DNA from: Actinidia chinensis
Taxonomy: Eukaryota > Streptophyta > Magnoliopsida > Ericales > Actinidiaceae
Direction of reading: 5' to 3'
Assembly (NCBI GenBank): GCA_009663005.1
Contig: CM018898.1
Span: forward strand, 11,548,609-11,558,608
DNA length: 10,000 nucleotides
Below are positions 7,906 to 10,000 of this stretch, in pieces; the stretch's first letter is position 1, and each line of letters starts with the position of its first letter. The position numbers and the translations under genes are program-made. Under the pieces are notes generated by a model, which saw only the letters and a program-made list of their open reading frames with translations, searched no databases and had not been told where the DNA came from.

Positions 7906-8379
7906 ACCCCCTCCTCCCATTCGTTAGTTAAATTGTCAAAAAAGTCAGTTGACTGAAATTATTTTAAAAATGTCCACAAATGCCCTTCTCACCTTTTGTG
8001 ACCCATGCGTTAGAACTGTGGTTTTTCGCGTTTGTGCTTTAAAGGAATAAAACAATGGTTCTTCATCAAAAAAGAAAAAATCTCATATTTCACATTTTCT
8101 ATTGTGAAATTCCTTCACTATAAGACTTCTATTCTTATCCCAAAATTCCTCTCTCTCTGCCTTTCTAATGATCCATCCTTGGATTTTCAGAAAATTTCTT
8201 GCAGATTTTATATGGTTTACATCCACAGTACAGATCTTAAGGTTATTTATTATTCTATATCCTTCAACAAAATGAAATTTTGCTTCACATACACACTAAC
8301 CAAAATCCGCAAATAGGTGTTTCGAAAATCCCACAATTTTATGGTTTAATTCGATTAGATGTGGAGAGATAAGAGGCTC
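7906..8379. other. left interior of the 1.35-kb element, no gene seen
   Basis: The interior is AT-rich. A 94-codon frame at 8032-8316 begins with TTG rather than ATG and has no domain character. The first 50 bases after the TIR still contain TIR-like wording (TCGTTAGTTAAATTGTC). Confidence 0.55.
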
Positions 8380-8517
8380 TTATGTAGTTTTGTTTTGAAA
8401 CAGTTGCATGATATAATTTCCTCCACCTTCAACGTTTCCCCCCACCGTAAAAAGCTTGCTCTGCATTGATTCGGTTGGTTTGAGTCTCTTCATGTTGGAT
8501 GCTTTCTTAGCCACCAT
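8380..8517 (-). CDS. hypothetical 45-residue open frame inside the transposon
   Basis: The minus-strand ATG at 8517 sits in an AAAGCCAATGG context favourable for plant initiation, with an in-frame TGA shortly upstream. The product starts MVAKKASNMKRLKP, is basic near its N-terminus, then has a glycine-rich GGNVEGGGNY segment, and ends at TAA. No signal peptide, membrane segment or known domain is visible. It lies on the same strand as, and downstream of, the captured 5' gene fragment. It could be part of a second captured exon or a chance frame. No family is recognised. Confidence 0.3.
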   Translation of the reverse strand: MVAKKASNMKRLKPTESMQSKLFTVGGNVEGGGNYIMQLFQNKTT

Positions 8518-8640
8518 TGGCTTTCAATTTCTTCAATTTCAGTATCAGAACTTGAAATTTGTTACCAATTTGAAGAGTGAGAATTGGCCGGCTTCAGCGC
8601 TCGACTCTAGTCGATGCGATTTGACCGAGGACGGTTGGGC

Positions 8641-8990
8641 CTAGAAGAACAGATCACTGGAGGGAGAGAGAGTGGCATTTGGTCGGTATGAGTCATCGCT
8701 CGAACCGGAGGAAGGAGATTGTGAATCGAACTCTCTATCATCTTGCCGTCGAGTAGAGAGTAGAGAAAGTTTCGATGTCCGATGGAGGCAAACATGGCTA
8801 TTTTCGGGACGGAGGTTAATATCGGGCGTCATCGTTTGGGGGGCGTTGCGGTGGTGGCAGTAGAGTGGTGGTTCTGGCGGGAGAGAAAGCAGATAGAAAG
8901 GAGTGAAGAGGAGCCGAGTTCAGAGAAGAGAAGAAAGAGAACGCGTACATGAGAGCGGAGCGAGTTGGGTGAAAATGTTTGGGTATATAG
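8641..8990 (-). pseudogene. captured 5' end of an unidentified plant gene (promoter, leader, first exon)
   Basis: Read on the minus strand, this GC-richer segment has a TATA-like box at 8984-8989, a CT-rich leader at about 8870-8950, and then ATG-started frames. One runs from 8950 to 8816 (44 residues, MYAFSFFSSLNS at its start, Ser/Leu/Pro-rich). A second, overlapping in another frame, runs from 8832 to 8641 (63 residues, starting MTPDINLRPENS and becoming Ser/Asp-rich near the end). A third frame spans 8795-8607. None is long enough for a whole protein. The layout resembles a plant promoter, leader and first exon, as found in Pack-type elements. Which ATG was used in the parent gene is not clear, because the CT-rich leader alone would give Ser/Phe/Leu codons. 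Confidence 0.5.
8984..8989 (-). promoter_or_regulatory. TATA-like box upstream of the captured fragment
   Basis: CTATATACCC on the minus strand is followed about 34 bases later by the first ATG (8950) and by a pyrimidine-rich leader, a usual arrangement for plant core promoters. In AT-rich DNA such boxes occur by chance. Its support comes from position relative to the GC-rich segment. Confidence 0.4.
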
Positions 8991-9029
8991 TAATTACACA
9001 GTTTCCATTAAACCGCGTAAGGTAAGAAT

Positions 9030-9144
9030 AAGGAGTTTCATTATTTTCAATAGTTAAGGGGTGGTTGTAGTAGTGAACGGAGTTTTTAATTGAAGGGTGT
9101 TAGTGCCCAAAAAACGTATAGTTTTAGGGGATGATCTATTAATT
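9030..9144. repeat. right long TIR of the 1.35-kb element
   Basis: Reverse-complemented it begins AATTAATAGATCATCCCCTA and follows the left TIR through CACTAAC, CCCTTCAATTAAAAA and CCACCCCTTAACTATT. G-tracts at about 9032, 9058, 9095 and 9127 correspond to the C-tracts of the left TIR, spaced roughly 26-37 bp. Confidence 0.8.
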
Positions 9145-9189
9145 AAGTCAAATAATTATTCCAACTAAAAAGAATATAAAAAAAAAAAA

Positions 9190-9207
9190 ATGGTAAAAAT
9201 TTACCAT
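9190..9207. repeat. perfect 8-bp inverted repeat ATGGTAAA-AA-TTTACCAT
   Basis: The arms are exact and only two bases apart. Copy 1 carries the same structure with one mismatch (near 5052-5069). It lies near the centre of the ancestral outer element. Confidence 0.7.
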
Positions 9208-9418
9208 ATACTCCATAATCTCCATTTTCATTCATTAATCATTATCAAAACAAATAGAATAAAGGAAAGATTACCATCCCCTTTATTTTATCAAACCAAA
9301 GGGAGAGATACTAACTTCCCTTCCATTTCCATCTGTTCCCTTTTTAACTAACACTTTCCTTCCCCCGCCATTTTCCTCAATCCAAAGAGTGTGTTTTATG
9401 CATTGGGGTTGTCTTTCA

Positions 9419-9561
9419 GGCTATGTTTGGATTAATAATTTGGTAAGAAAAAAATAAATAAAAATAAAAAAGATAGATGATAAAATAGTTCTAAATAGTT
9501 GGACAATCTAATATTTTTATATTTATTTTTTTTCCACCAAATTCTTGATCCAAATAAAACC
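9419..9561. mobile_element. MITE, 143 bp, GGCTATGTTTGGATTAA ends
   Basis: The left end GGCTATGTTTGGATTAA and the right end TTGATCCAAATAAAACC are inverted repeats with a few differences, and similarity extends inward (AATAATTTGG versus CCAAATTCTTG). TCA flanks both sides (9416-9418 and 9562-9564), giving a 3-bp target duplication. Small size, TGTTTGG wording and no coding capacity fit a Tourist-like MITE. The same insertion is present in copy 1 at 5747-5885. Confidence 0.7.
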
Positions 9562-9868
9562 TCAGGGTTCTTGATTTCTCTCTTCGCATGTTGTGGAGTA
9601 GCATGTCTATAAAAAATCGTAGATATTAAGTGGATATAGAGTGATGTTAGGAGTCGTCCTTACTCAAATCATGGGATTAGGTAGTTAAAAGAGTGGTCAT
9701 TTGAAATGGTAAAATTAGGTTAAAACTATCATAAACCACCATGATTTCACGTGGGTAACCTTTCCCGCCAAATGAGACTCAGCTCATCCCCTAAACATGA
9801 TCACAAACGCACGAGCTAGTTCAGTGACATTAGAGCTCAGATCTAATCTATCCGGTCTCTAAATACTG

Positions 9869-10000
9869 GGTGCGTTTGTTAGACTCAACGTGTTCTATCC
9901 AAGATCTGGGCTCATTCTCAATGCTCACGTCCCATATCCCTACCTATCAAATTCTTTTATTGGGATCCACTATTTGTTGGCACAATTTTACTAGTTAATT
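9869..10000. mobile_element. possible start of another MITE, cut by the window end
   Basis: GGGTGCGTTTGTTAG resembles the opening of many small plant TIR elements, and it begins only a few bases after homology to copy 1 stops. The other end is not in the window. The remaining 130 bases show no gene. Confidence 0.3.

Larger units (their letters stand above)
7796..9149 (-). mobile_element. 1.35-kb non-autonomous TIR transposon, MULE-like, with captured gene sequence
   Basis: This segment is absent from the same position in copy 1, where an unbroken AAAAATGATTATT (about 5011-5023) marks the empty site. It is flanked by AAATAAT at 7789-7795 and 9150-9156; a 9-base comparison shifted one base each way matches at 7 of 9. 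Both ends carry AATTAATAGAT followed by C-rich inverted repeats of about 105 bp or more. It encodes no transposase in any frame. Long TIRs, a 7-9 bp target duplication and gene-like interior fit a non-autonomous Mutator-like element. The superfamily is inferred, not proven, and hAT cannot be fully excluded. The minus strand is given because the gene-like content reads that way. Confidence 0.8.
7664..9387. mobile_element. element with GTTTGGATTGAGG ends, copy 2, split by a later insertion
   Basis: GTTTGGATTGAGG at 7664-7676 faces CCTCAATCCAAAG at 9375-9387; reversed, the right end is CTTTGGATTGAGG, so 12 of 13 bases match. Similarity continues weakly inward. Without the insertion at 7796-9149 it would be about 370 bp and non-coding, consistent with a MITE. 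A partial extra copy of the left end (CGGATTGAGGGG) lies at about 7606-7617. No clear target duplication was found. Confidence 0.55.
7080..9862. repeat. duplicated block B, copy 2
   Basis: This is the second copy of 4501-6180. It is longer mainly because of a 1.35-kb insertion at 7796-9149, about 150 bp near 7452-7600 and an expanded minisatellite. Homology ends at about 9862, where copy 1 continues differently. Identity over aligned parts is about 90% by eye, so the duplication is not recent. Confidence 0.85.

Noticed and set aside
8032..8316. 94-codon plus-strand open frame, the longest in the window
   Set aside because: It starts at TTG, lies within AT-rich interior sequence of the transposon and shows no domain or compositional sign of a protein.
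8456..8863. plus-strand frames at 8456-8644 and 8672-8863
   Set aside because: They start at TTG and GTG and are antisense to the more gene-like minus-strand segment.
1..10000. CRISPR array, bacterial operon, tRNA or rRNA gene
   Set aside because: None seen. The spaced palindromes at 3201-3378 have similar, not unique, spacers, and the window has plant transposon features throughout.

Overview
The window looks like intergenic nuclear DNA from a flowering plant, probably a dicot. It is very AT-rich, with many poly-A/T tracts. It carries a tRNA-iMet-type primer binding site typical of plant LTR retrotransposons, several MITE-like elements with TGTTTGG-type ends, and (TC)n repeats next to plant repeat motifs. 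I find no intact protein gene. Every open frame is short (under 100 codons); most of those inspected start at TTG or GTG, or encode AT-driven low-complexity peptides. The species cannot be named from this sequence.

Left part (1-3057): a possible MITE end at the left edge, a repeat-like motif near 571-598, two related MITE-like elements (1406-1624 and 1765-1976), and a decayed LTR-retrotransposon remnant with its primer binding site at 2399-2410. Further right, a 19-bp direct repeat brackets 2636-2888.

Right part (3058-9862): an old direct duplication. Sequence at 3058-3400 and 4501-6180 recurs in the same order and strand at 6591-6885 and 7080-9862, at roughly 90% identity by eye in the best blocks. 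Each copy has since changed in its own way. Copy 1 has about 0.9 kb more between the first two blocks, a short extra piece at 4847-4919 and an extra piece of about 490 bp at 5086-5575. Copy 2 has an expanded minisatellite (7314-7401) and a 1.35-kb insertion (7796-9149). Both copies share a TIR-bearing element with GGATTGAGG ends and a MITE of about 140 bp, so these were present before the duplication.

The most interesting object is the 1.35-kb insertion. It has long terminal inverted repeats of about 105 bp or more, built of C-rich segments spaced about 30 bp apart. It is flanked by a 7-bp direct repeat (AAATAAT), and copy 1 preserves the matching empty site. Inside, on the minus strand, lies a GC-richer stretch with a TATA-like box, a CT-rich leader and short ATG-started frames. 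It looks like the promoter and first exon of a plant gene captured by a non-autonomous, MULE-like (Pack-type) transposon. The parent gene is not recognised.
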